A DNA stretch of 64,000 nucleotides from Calvatia gigantea (lineage: Eukaryota > Basidiomycota > Agaricomycetes > Agaricales > Lycoperdaceae): NCBI GenBank assembly GCA_025093985.1, contig JACAAK010000004.1, positions 620,001-684,000 on the forward strand. The letters are read 5' to 3'. Positions 22,211 through 32,654 of the stretch are shown one piece after another. Both the position numbers and the translations under genes were made by a program. Positions within the stretch are counted from its first letter, which is position 1, and each line of letters opens with the position of its first letter. Under the pieces are notes generated by a model. That model made no database searches and was not told the DNA's origin. It saw nothing but the letters and a program-made list of their open reading frames with translations.

Positions 22211-24210
22211 CCGAAGGGCTTGAGCATTGGGTCAGAGATATATGCTTCTCTGAATTCCATTTGTTCGTCCATTGGAAGTTCTCTGATCATTGCTTGGATA
22301 TCAAGTGCAGAGATTTTTCGGGTTTGATTAGGGGCAGCACCGGAATAATTCCTGGAAGCTTGGGGTCGTGAGGGTTGTGCATAACGGGGTGGTTGCATGA
22401 ATCTTCTTTGTGTTGGGTTGGGTCGTCTAGGAGGTGGTTTTTCCTTGGACAAGTTTGGGTCAGGATTTGGACAGTTGCTGATAAGGTGTCCAAATTTTCC
22501 ACAACCTATGCATTTCCCAGCTTTGTAGCAAGCGACTTGCTCAGCAGTAAATACGGTGTTTAGTTGTAATTCGGGGTCATCCAGGTTGTAGTCTTCATAT
22601 ATGTAGTCTTGTTCTGGGGGATATAGTTCTTCGTCTTCGGGAGGTGGCTCGTAGGGGTCTTGCGGTTCTGCCTGCATTTCATGTATGGTTCATGCAGGTT
22701 GGCGATTTGGTTGAAAACGAGTGTAGTAGGTTGGTTGGGGAAAATGGGGTGGTTGGTAGGGAGTTGGGTTTCGAGAGAAGTTTCTAGGCCACATTGCATC
22801 GGCTTGACGATTGACTGAGTCTCGTCATACTGCATCGGTATACCATTCAGCAATGGTTTCGGGTGGTCCTTCTTTTCTAGTCCATACTTCTCTTGCGAGA
22901 TTAGGATTGAGTCCTCGTTTATATTGTTCAATTAATGCTTCATTGTCTTGAATTCCTCCAATAGATGCAAGGCATTGGAAATCAAGATTGAAGTCTGCTG
23001 CTGAGGACTTATTTTGCTTCAATTCGTACCATTGTCTTCGTGCCGTGATTTGTTTATCTACTGGAGTGAAGTGTTTCAAGATTTCAATTTCGAACTCTTC
23101 GAAGGTAGAGTATTTCCAAGGGATGGGTTTTCCACGGGCATCGGTAATTCGGCTTTTGTAATATTGTTCAGACCAGGATCCGGCTTTCCCTTCGACCATA
23201 AGACCGAGGACGAATCTGATCTGTTGCTGGTCATCCGTAAATGCTCTAGGGTTCATTTCGAGATAGTTTTTGACTAGCATCCACCAAGTTTTAAATCGGG
23301 GGTTTGTTCCGTCGAAGTTCGGGGGCTTTTGTCCAATTTCTTTTGAATTTCCATTGTTTCCTACAAATTGAATGGCTGGAGTACGATGTCTTCATCGACC
23401 TCCTCCTTCTCTTCCAATGGAGAAAGAGGACAGAGTGAATGAACCATGGCTGGAGTTTCGTGATGAGGGAGGGGAGGGAGAGGGCGCTCTTCCTTGTCGA
23501 CCTCTGCGGGGAGGATCTTCTCCAGATGGTCTTCGTCATCCAATTCCGAAGATGGGAGTTGTAGCTCCTGATCGGGGTGGTGGTGGTTGGTCGGTTGGTT
23601 CATTACTCGTTTCAGTTTGTGTTTGAGTGGAAGTAGCCATGTCTTCGATTTCTGGATGAATTGGTTCTTGTGATTCAAAGCCCGGGATATCTGGGTATTC
23701 GAGGGTGTCTGGAGTGTATATAAGATGGGTTCCTTCTCGATTGAGGATGTCTTGGAAGTCAGATGGATGTTCGGGCAGCTGATGGAATGTCTCGTTGTCT
23801 TCGTTGTCTTCAAGGATGGATGGTAAGATGTGGGGGTTTTCGATTCCGAATTGGGAAGGGGATACGGCTCTGGACGGTGTCTGTGGCGGTGATTCTTGAG
23901 GTGGGCCTTGCTCGGGTGAATCGGGTCGAAAATAGTCGAATTTGCCACTTTGTGTTGGCTTCGGTGGTTCAGGCTCAGTGGATTTTCTAGTAGGTGCTGG
24001 TAATTCTTGTAGTAGTTTTGGTTTTTGTGATCTAGTGCGTGGGGTATGATAAATCCTTTCTAAGAATGGTGCAGAGGGTCTTTCTGGTTGATGAGTTCGT
24101 TTAGGCGGGGGAGTAGTAGGAGACTCGAATGAGTGTTGGGTTGGTGTATGGAATGATCATTCTGGAGATGAGGAAGGAGGGTGTAGGGGACGTTTTCCTT
24201 TTCGCGACAT
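22201..24210 (-). pseudogene. Element C gag
   Basis: One continuous frame runs from MSRKGKRPLH (24210) to PFGDF at 22201. It is interrupted only by TGA codons, about five: near 24164, 23540, 23395, 22830 and 22680. Order: basic start, long Pro/Ser/acidic region, capsid-like core (NFDGTNPRFKTWWMLVKNYL near 23320-23260; WYELKQNKSSAADFNLDF), then a single CCHC knuckle CIGCGKFGHLISNC near 22510. Each stop fits a CGA-to-TGA change. Gag ends in GATTTTTAA, and pol continues in the -1 frame from the same run of T. Confidence 0.82.
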
Positions 24211-24431
24211 GGTGAAGAAAGACAGATAGCGGTAGCCAGGCCCGCTCTACTCAACGCTACTTGGCGGAGGACAGATAAACAAGTCAGTGGACCCGAAGTT
24301 CCGCTCTTCTTAACCCTATTACCGGGAAGGCTTCTCAACGTCAACTGGACGGAGGGATAGTCGGCAGAAGCTGGCCATAAGAGACTGGAGTCGTATAGAA
24401 ACGAGAGAAAAGAGGGTAGAGGTTATTCTTA

Positions 24432-25059
24432 TGTTACGTGCATTACCTTACTTCGCAACTGGGCTCGGATCGTCTCCACTCAGGGAGAGGTTCAATGCTA
24501 TAGCCCAGGAGTATTCGACAAGTCTCAATGACTTCTGTGCAGGCTTCGGATTGCTCCCTCGAGTAGAAGCTCACGCTTGCCTGAGAAGTCCGAGTTAAGT
24601 GTCACTGCAGTCCCCAAGGTTGTTAGCCTTGTAGCAGACGAGCGAAGATAAGGAAGCTTGTTACTAGAATAACCTGAAGTAATACAAAGTACTACTTAAG
24701 GTTTATATACTAGCTACGAATAGGAGATGAGAGATTACGTAGTAAGTAGATATGAGTCAATGAGAACTACTACGGGTTAATTGGTAATCTAAGGAATCGT
24801 AGGGATAGGTGAAATGAATACAGAAGAACGAGTATGAGTCATGAGAAGATAGAGTCAGGTAAGGAGAAGTACGATGGTGGGAAAAGATGAAGGTGAAACA
24901 GGAACATGATTCAGGATGAATCATAAGAAGCAAAGGTAGAAGTACATGTGATAAATAAATAAAGAACGGACCGGGGTATACAGAGGAAAGAATGGAAAGT
25001 CTGCAAGAAAGGTTAATATGTTAGTTCGGAGAGTCCGGGGGTGTGGTAAGTCCGTAACA
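24432..25059 (-). repeat. 5' LTR of element C
   Basis: 628 bp, TGTTACGTGC to TCCGTAACA on the plus strand; upstream LTR for the minus-strand element. About 99% identical to the LTR at 15892 by eye. Confidence 0.93.
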
Positions 25060-26850
25060 GTTATCTTCCAGCATGACATGATGGATGGAGGCAAAACCAG
25101 AAGTACTACTTCACATATTGCACTGGTTTTTTATATTAAGGAAATCACAGAACAGTTAATGTCCTCAGGCCAGATTCTTCAGACTGGGCATACTCTTGAG
25201 GCTACCGTTAAAGGGACCACCATCCATGATAAGTCAGGATGAGCTGTATTGTCCACCTGGCCTCATTGGTTGTTTATGAACAACATACATATAGTGCACA
25301 CATATATCTTGCATCACAGCAAAGAGAAGCCAGTTGCATTAGCTTTATGCCAACCCAACTATATCGATTGGCATCATCAAATGGGACATCCCTTGGATCG
25401 CACACTCTCTGAGCTGCCTAAGCATGTTGAGGGCATCATGCCAATTCCCACACCACCTACTCAGAAAGGCATTTGCAATGGCTCTGCCAAGGGGAAAATG
25501 CATAATAACCCCTTTCTAATTAACTTCAAGTGAGCCACTGCAGTCTTTGAGCTATGTCACTCAGACTTGCTGGAACTGCCTGTCATCAGCTACTATAAAT
25601 ATAAATGGGCTATGATGTTCTTAGATGACTTTTCTTCTCACACACATATAGTCCTCCTTCACAAGAAGTCCAAGGCTTCTGAGAAGCTGATAGAGTTAAT
25701 TAGTGCATTAGAGAACCTCTCCAGTATATATGTCAAACAACTTTGCACCAATAATGGAGGAGAATATGTCAATGAGAAATTATTGGGAGGACTCACGGCA
25801 TGTGGAATTATCCACAAGACCACTGCTCCCTATGCACATCAGCAAAATAGGAGAGCAGAGTGACTGAACTACACCCTACATGAGAAAGCCCAAGCTATAA
25901 GGCTACAGGCATGTCTATCTGACTTGTTGTGGGAGTTTGCATTGAATACAGCCATGCATTTATATAATTGCACACCAGTCCAGCGTCTGCAGTAGAAAAC
26001 ACCTTTTGAGTGTTATTCAAGGGAAAAGCCAGACTTGTCCCATATCCATGTGTTCAGATATGGCACATATGTATTTCTACCTGATGAAATCTGCCTGAAC
26101 AAATTGTCTGCAAAGTCCAAGATGATAATATTCCTCAGTTACAAAGGTTCTAAGAACTATGTCTTCATGCAGCACATGGCAGGCAATGTGATTTTTATAT
26201 CACCAAACACCTTATTTGATGAGGGATATTTCCCTAAATACATCAGTTCAGTGCCAGATAGCAGTAACCAGCCAAATCACAGAGAAGAGAGAAACCTGCC
26301 AGACAGAAGAAAAGAGGATTTGCCTCCTTTTCTGCCATCTTCAGATGACACTGGAAATGTTCCACCTCCCCCTAAGGAACTAGTTCATTTACCTCCAACT
26401 TCTCTACCTTCCAAACCAAAATATTCTCCACCTACACCTCCATTACCCTAGCATGAACCTTCACTGCCAGACAGCATTTCATCATGTGTTCCTTCACCAG
26501 GAGACAGTCTGCCACCTTGGGTACCCCCACCTGAGTTACCATACTTATGTGGAACGACCATTGAGGAGGAGCCTAAGGATGATAGCAGAGACTGGTAAGT
26601 GGATAGGGAAGTATGGGATCATACAAATGAAGAATTCCCAATTCCCGTTCCTAAGCGTCATGCTGTTGGTCCAGACCAGGTAGAGCCGTGTCGTTCTGAA
26701 TGACAGGACAGGTCACTTGTAAGACCTGGTAATACTTATGGAGAGTATTGGCATCCAATTTCTATTGAAAGAGAAATTGATAGGACTTACTGACAAGAGC
26801 AGCAGAGGCAAAGGCAACATGTTCACACCAATGCCCCTCCAGACAAAGTA
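25060..26850 (+). pseudogene. Copia integrase and linker, copy B
   Basis: Resumes after element C. The pre-integrase zinc region contains WHHQMGHPLDRTLSELPKH (25369 on). The catalytic core follows (HSDLLELPVISYYKYKW, MMFLDDFSSHTHIVLL, and CTNNGGEYVNEKL where D has become N). Then come the GKR-like tail and a proline-rich linker (26300-26450). Stops occur at several places, for example after NFK (25531) and RRAE (25861). Integrase would act in the nucleus to insert cDNA; here it is dead. Confidence 0.8.
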
Positions 26851-26889
26851 ATTCATGAGCAGAGAGCTAGGACTAATCATCCTGAATAT

Positions 26890-28710
26890 GTGAGACAGAG
26901 GGCTCATACTGAGTGGTACCTGCCACAACCCTTTGATTTACCTCCATTTCAGCTCCCTCCACATCCAGAACTGCTGCCTATGCCTGAAAATCCACCTTAT
27001 AATCCAATGTCTCATAATGCATGTGACATGGATATTGATAGGCTTGTCACTGAGGGAGGAGTAAAGTTAATTGATTTCTTGATACAGATAGTTCATAATA
27101 CCACACACAGAGAGCCTGAAACTTTCTGTGACATGCTTAAGCTTTCTGAGCCTGTCAAGGCAAAATGGATGGCTGTGTGTATCAAGGAACTCGATGTATT
27201 GAAGAAATGCAGAGTGTACGAATTAGTAGATTTACCAAAAGGAAGGAGGATGGTGAAAAACCGTTGGGTCTTTCCTGAAAAGTCTGATGGCCACCTGTGA
27301 GCTTGATTAGTTACAAAGGGATTCTCACAAGTTGAAGGCATCGACTACAACAAGTTATTTTCTTCAGTTGTCTGCTACAAGTCTGTGCACATAAGCTTCA
27401 CACTTACTGCAATCCATGATTGGGATATGCATAGCATTGATGTAAAAACTGCCTATTTTTATGGCAAACTGGATGAAGTGATCTACATAGAACAGCCTGA
27501 AGGGTTTCAACTTCCCAGGCAAGAGGGGAAAGTATGGAAACTTAAGCACACCATATATGGCCTTAAACAGGCTGGCCACCAGTGGTGGAAAGAATTGCAC
27601 CAATCTATGATTGAGCTGGGATTCACCCGCTGCAAATCTGACTATGCTGTGTATTTTTACAGACATCTGAAGACTAATGAGCTAATAGTTGCCATTGTCT
27701 ACATCAATGACATAAATTTCTTGGGTCCAAAGAATTCCCCCCTCCTCAAAGAGTTGAAGGGAAAATTCACCAAAAAGTGGGAATGTAGAGACCATGGTCT
27801 CTGTGAAGAATTTCTTGGGATGAAAATCTTGAGGAATTGCTCCAAGTGACAAGTCTTCATCCAGCAGGTCAAATACCTGGATAAGATTCTTGCATGCTTC
27901 CAGGTTCTGCAGTCAGCTGTGGCTAAAATGCCATTGCCCACTGGCTTCCAATTCATGATGAATAAGAAGACTGCTTCTGCCCCCTTCCATCAGAAGTACC
28001 AACAATTGGTTGGTTCTTTGATGTACTTGATGATCAGTACTAGGCCTGACATAGCCTTTGCTGTAGTTAAGCTGGCGCAACATGCCACTAACCCAGTACA
28101 CAAGCACTATTGTACCAGAATTCATGTATTAAAGTACTTGTCTATGACAAGGAACTATGCATTGAAATATGAAGGTGATACTGGGAAACTGACAGTGATG
28201 TTGAAATGCCTCAGTAACTTGGATTGGGCTCAAGATACTGAAACCCACCAATCTGTTTTGGGAAACATTTGTATGCTCACATCCAGTGCTATTACCTGGA
28301 CTTCGCAGCGACAAAAGACAGTTTTGCTTTCATCCACCAAGGCAGAATATAAAGAACTGTCTAACACTTCACATCAAGTGAAATGGCTGTCACAGCTTCT
28401 GGAGGAGTTCAGTATTGAGCACCCAACTCCTATTCTCTATGGCGACAACAATGGGTCCAAATTTTGGACTGAAAATCCCATTGTTGAAAAATGGTCAAAG
28501 CATGTGGATATTCATTACCACTATGTGCGAGAATTAGTCAAGGAGGGTATCATTATTATTGGTGATGTGTCTTCACAAGACAATCCCACTGATATCTTTA
28601 CAAAGAATCTTGGCATAACCAAAATAAACCTCTTCTGTCCTAAGCTAGGACTTATTTTCGGTTCCAACATCAAAGCATGGGATAAAGCTGCTCAATTGTT
28701 GAAGCATTGA
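26890..28710 (+). pseudogene. Copia reverse transcriptase and RNase H, copy B
   Basis: RT begins near 27150 (KAKWMAVCIKELDVLKK) and includes LPKGRRMVKNRWVF, DVKTAYFYGKLDEVIYIEQP and YGLKQAGHQWW. The catalytic YVDD is decayed to YIND. RNase H (27919-28710) has SLMYLMISTRPDIAFAV, STKAEYKELSN and DNNGSKFWTEN. Stops at about 27298 and 27847 break it. Compared with fragment I (41877-42533), several residues differ by C-to-T or G-to-A changes. Confidence 0.85.
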
Positions 28711-28735
28711 TCTCCCTTCTTCAAGTGAGGAGGAG

Positions 28736-29148
28736 TGTTGAATCTCGATCTGTACCACTATATTGGCTCAGTCTATTTATAGCTGAAATGGGTCTCGAGT
28801 ACTTCACTATTAGAAGCAAGATAACAAGCTACAGACACAGTACTAGACCACACTCTAGATTGCTGGCTACATGGTCTATTAGAGACATGTGTAGTATACA
28901 TTATGCTCTGTATATGCTACTGGCAGATAAGACCTCACCTGAATAGGTAGAATGGCACACAGACCAGAGACATTGGATATATAAGCCCTATGTAGTATGT
29001 GTACTTTCTTTAGACAATTAAGCCTTTTCTCACACTGCCTTTACAATACCCTTTAGCAACTGTCTACAATGCCCACCTCAACAATCCCAGTGAGTATGAC
29101 TACCCTCCGCTACTAGTGCAGTGCTACTGTAGTGTACTCGTCTCAACA
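28736..29148 (+). repeat. Copia 3' LTR of copy B
   Basis: 413 bp, TGTTGAATCT to GTCTCAACA, preceded by a purine tract GTGAGGAGGAG. Followed by the target duplication AATTG. Confidence 0.92.
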
Positions 29149-29590
29149 AATTGGGCCACAATAAGATGGATGTAATTTCAAAGAATTATCTGGATGGGTG
29201 AGGAAGGCAAAGCAGGAGGGTTTGCATATGAGTGTGATTGCAGCATGACCTGGGGATTCAGACAAATGGTTCAAGTGGTTGAGAGGGATGAGGAGTCAGG
29301 CACATTTGTACTGGAGTGGCTTGTAACACTTGTGCCAGATTAGATGGTGTGTTGGCTTGATCTGTAGGTTGAGCACCCATTAGTATTCATGCTCCTGCTT
29401 GAAGAGAGACTTGGAGCCATACATCAATCCAGTAGAAGCCTTTAGCTGTGCTTTGAAATATTTGGGGACCTCTTGTGCCAGAATTGTTCCAGAAGAGTGT
29501 CAATGCCACAAGAATAGAGTGAGCACAAATATGGCCCACAGGCACACAAATGTGAGATTCAGGCCACCCATCATTCTATGGTGAGATATG
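29149..29590 (-). pseudogene. S33 serine peptidase/hydrolase, 5' part
   Basis: Minus-strand continuation of the broken hydrolase. It reads MMGGLNLTFVCLWAIF, a signal-anchor-like N-terminus near 29580, then a probable linker. Next come YKPLQYKCA and IPLNHLN (family CARLxVPLD), AAITLICKPS, and YCGPI just before the copia target site. On the other side the frame goes on FNPGGPGDSG at 12834. The split point inside the oxyanion region shows that the copia copy inserted into an existing coding exon. Internal stops are present. Confidence 0.72.
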
Positions 29591-31100
29591 GGCATTGTCG
29601 AACCTGTCAGATACAATGAGAATCTTCAGACCCTATCACGAAAAATGTTGGAATATTACTCCTAGATACCTTAACCCATGATGTTCAGTGATCATTATCA
29701 TGGGTGGTTAAAAATAAAATGGAACTCATGGTTCACTGAATCTGATTGCAAGGTGGGTTGGAGCACTGATGGATGGTGGTTTTTCACCATACCATTGGAT
29801 GTACCAGTATGTAATGGAGAAAGCAATAAGTGTGTTGTCCTTTCAAGAGGCAGCATGCTGATAACTGTAAACAAGCATCAGAGAACACTTGATTCAAAAA
29901 TACATCAGTCTGCCACTGTGGCAAACCGGACACGATACAAAAGCTACTTGGCATCTGAAATCTGAATACTGAGTTCTCACTTCAGTATGTATTACGGAGG
30001 TCGAGAATAAGGTCTGGCGAATATGCCCTACAATAATGTAAGCTCGAAGGGGTCATTAATGAGGGAAGTCCAACACTTAAGTGGTTATTTCCGCAGCAGA
30101 TATATGATGAGGTTGATCTTGATCTGGATATGCGCCCGAACCCACGACTTCCAAATGTGCCTCTTGCTGACGAGCAACGGTGCTATGGTACTGACCTTGG
30201 CCAGACAGGGTAAACAAGGATTGGCCTTCAAAACATTCCGAATCGTGCGGTAACCCTCCCCCCCCCGGTTTCCGTGTTTGAGCCAGGTAGGCCCCCAAAC
30301 CACGAACAATGATAATGCACACAGGTATTTCGTTGCACATGCCAGCCCACACCGAGAAAGGTCTTGAAAGGGGATGAAAATGGATTTTTTCAAAAAAGTG
30401 AAAAAGGGATCCGCAATGAACTGGGTCAGGGTGTGCAAGGCGATAGCCCCTGATCTCCAGAAATGAAAGTTCAAGTAGTTGTTTCCACAACAAATATGCA
30501 AGATCTCGAATGGGGATGTAAGTGGATCGAAAGGTACAACATAATAGAAGGGATTAACCAAAATTGACCATTCGCAATGCGTACAACCTGTACAGAACTT
30601 AAAGGGCTCGAGGTCCGCGACCATGCCCATTCTTCATAACTAAAATCTGGGCGAGTTCACCCCAATAAAAGCAAAATCTGCCGGGGCAAAAAGTGGGGAG
30701 ATGGGGATTCTCAGCAAGCAACACCGTGACCACTCTAGGGCTAGGGAGTGTGATCCCAGTCTCCTCCTGCTCATTCAGCTTTGCATATGGCTTTTCATTT
30801 GAAAGTAGTAAGTGATCCGCCCTGAGGGAAACCCTTCCTTCCAAGTGTGGCTTCGTGATCAGTCTTCTCAACCCCACAATGAAAGTGACACACTAGAACA
30901 TGAAATCTTTCTTCGATAACGAAAGCTTGTTCCGGAATGATATAACGACTCTACTACCACCATACTTACATCCCACTTGACATGATCATAATCCAACCAA
31001 ATGATATCCGGGTATGTACGCATGTACTTGGCATACACACATGATAAACAAAAAAGAGGGTAAATTAAAACCATTCCTCATGCATTCTTCTAGGAGAGAG
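29591..31100. other. Intergenic region, no firm gene
   Basis: Two overlapping minus-strand ORFs occur: 30877-30599 (92 codons) and 30630-30085 (181 codons, with CTGCTHC and hydrophobic stretches near the middle). I do not recognise either. They could be exons of an uncharacterised gene or chance frames. 29591-30000 shows nothing. Confidence 0.3.
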
Positions 31101-31123
31101 AGAACGTGTGTATGTGGTCTAAT

Positions 31124-32481
31124 TTAGGCAGCGGCAGCGAAAGCCCTTCCCTTCTCGATGTTCTTCTTGAGTTCAGGCAAGCAAGCTTCGAGGAGCTTCT
31201 CTTCCTCAGCGGAGATCTCGCCGATAGGGTGAATCTTCTCAACACCGTTAGGCTATCAAAAAAAAAAAAAGATCAGCATCATTACAGTAAAACGGGTAAT
31301 AGAAGGAACACATACACCAAGCTCAACAGGCGACGAGAAAAAGTCAATGCCCTGCTCAGCAAACAACGGACTCTTCACAAACGTAGGCGTCACAACCCCC
31401 TTCTCCCCATTCAACCCCCTCAACAAAGCATTCGTAAACTTCGCACCAGCATACGCCATCGAAAGCGTCGCACTCCCCGCCCCATCCTTCGCCTTCACAA
31501 CCTCATCACCACCAAACTGAATCCTATAAACCAACTTCTCATACTTCTCCCCCGAAATCGCTTTCCCCAATGGGGATTGAGAAAGGAGGGGTACGATGGT
31601 AGCACCGGAATGACCACCGACGACTGTGACGGGTGTAGTGCGTGGGTCGGATTCGACGAGACCTGCGAGGAAACGTTGAGCGCGGACGACGTCGAGGGTG
31701 GTTATGCCGAAGAGACGGCGGGGATCGAAGACACCGGCTTTTTCGAGGGTGGAGGCTACGATGGGGACGGTTGAGTTGACGGGGTTGGAGATGACGAGGA
31801 TGTGGGCTTCTGGGGCGACGCGGGCGACTGAGGAGGCAAGGTCGCGGACGATTGAGGCGTTTGTCTGTGTGTTGAAAAAAAAATGGTTAGCTAGGGTGGT
31901 GGGGGGAGGGGAAGGTTGAATGACGTACGTTGAAGAGATCATCACGGGTCATCTGTGGGTGTTGTTAGCATCAGTGTTGCGGAACACTCGGAAGTGGATG
32001 ATGTCGGGGGCTTACACCAGGCTATGGAAAGATGTCAGTATGTCAGGTTAGGTGGAGTTAGAAGTCATGGGGTGCGTACCTTACGCGGGACACCGGCGGG
32101 GATAACGACGACCTTGACACCTTCAAGAGCTTGGTCGAGTTGATCAGCAGCGTAACCGGTAACCTAAGTAGAAGAAACGCGTCCCAACAAAAAAAGCTCA
32201 GCAAATTTTGCCACGTCGGCTAACGAACGAAATACGAAGAAACTGACCTCTGAGCCTGTATCGACGTGGCTGACATCTGCGGCAACACCGGGAGCACCAC
32301 GGATATCGTACAGACTCAATGAAGTGACGAGAGGGTCGCTCTTGAGCAAGAGGGAGAGAGGCTGGCCAATTCCTCCTCCGGCTCCGAGGACGGCGACCTT
32401 GGTCTGGCGAGCAGCGGAAGAGGAAAAGAGACGAGAGGGAGAGGTGGCCAAAGCACGGCGGACAGCTGCTTGAGCAAGCAT
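31124..32481 (-). CDS. MDH1: Mitochondrial malate dehydrogenase
   Basis: NAD-dependent oxidation of malate to oxaloacetate in the TCA cycle, in the mitochondrial matrix. Six exons by hand: 32481-32248, 32163-32080, 32021-32016, 31952-31929, 31864-31316 and 31252-31124. The sum is 1026 nt (341 aa), with every intron in phase 0. The N-terminus [19 protein letters not shown] is a matrix-targeting presequence. Then come the NAD loop [15 protein letters not shown], substrate arginines in [20 protein letters not shown], catalytic TTLDVVR and GGHSG, and SMAYAGAKF; the C-terminus is FAAAA. Length is normal for the family. The third exon is only 6 nt (Pro-Gly). It is divergently transcribed from cyclin C. 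Confidence 0.95.
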
Positions 32482-32654
32482 TTTGAGAGAGAAAGTTGTG
32501 GAAAGGTGGTGTGGAGTGTGGGTGAGTGTAAGTCAGTTGAGAGAAATTTGGTGCGTGTGAATGTGTTTATATCGTGTGCCAGCAAAGGGTCGACCGGTCA
32601 TCGGGCGTCTTCGGAGTGCCCGCACACACTCAAGTACTCAATAGTCAAATAATC
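32482..32654. promoter_or_regulatory. Shared divergent promoter, MDH / cyclin C
   Basis: 173 bp separate the two start codons, so both promoters and 5' leaders must lie here. The segment is CpG-rich in the middle (GGGTCGACCGGTCATCGGGCG, about 32587-32607). No convincing TATA box is seen on the cyclin side; TTTATATCG near 32570 could serve MDH-directed transcription weakly. Confidence 0.6.

Larger units (their letters stand above)
15892..25059 (-). mobile_element. Young Ty3/gypsy chromovirus, element C (second family)
   Basis: Two 628 bp LTRs (15892-16519 and 24432-25059) differ at about seven sites by hand comparison, all transitions. Perfect GTTAT target duplications sit at 15887-15891 and 25060-25064. 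Coding is on the minus strand: gag, pol (PR-RT-RH-IN-chromodomain), then two post-pol ORFs. The LTR sequence is unrelated to copies A-H. It is richer in CpG than those, consistent with recent arrival. Despite its youth, six in-frame TGA codons and a damaged RT catalytic site make it non-autonomous. Confidence 0.93.
12835..29148 (+). mobile_element. Ty1/copia retrotransposon, copy B, with nested elements
   Basis: The two 413 bp LTRs (12835-13247 and 28736-29148) are flanked by a perfect AATTG target duplication (12830-12834, 29149-29153). Internal order is gag, protease, integrase, RT, RNase H, which is the copia order. Removing the gypsy solo LTR (13894-14201) and element C (15892-25059), each with one duplication copy, leaves about 6.8 kb. 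All ORFs carry stops. The insertion disrupted the S33 hydrolase gene. Confidence 0.92.

Noticed and set aside
21763..24170. Alternative genetic code or TGA recoding as explanation for TGA-only stops
   Set aside because: Host genes (MDH, cyclin C) use TGG for Trp and standard stops. In family alignments the TGA positions correspond to Arg codons (CGA/CGC), as expected from CpG decay.
30085..30877. A membrane-protein gene on the minus strand near 30.1-30.9 kb
   Set aside because: The two ORFs overlap in different frames, no intron joins them convincingly and I recognise no motif; recorded only as a low-confidence region.
31256..31945. A 229-codon single-exon version of malate dehydrogenase
   Set aside because: It begins and ends in intron sequence (poly-T tract and GT/AG edges); the six-exon model restores the full conserved protein.
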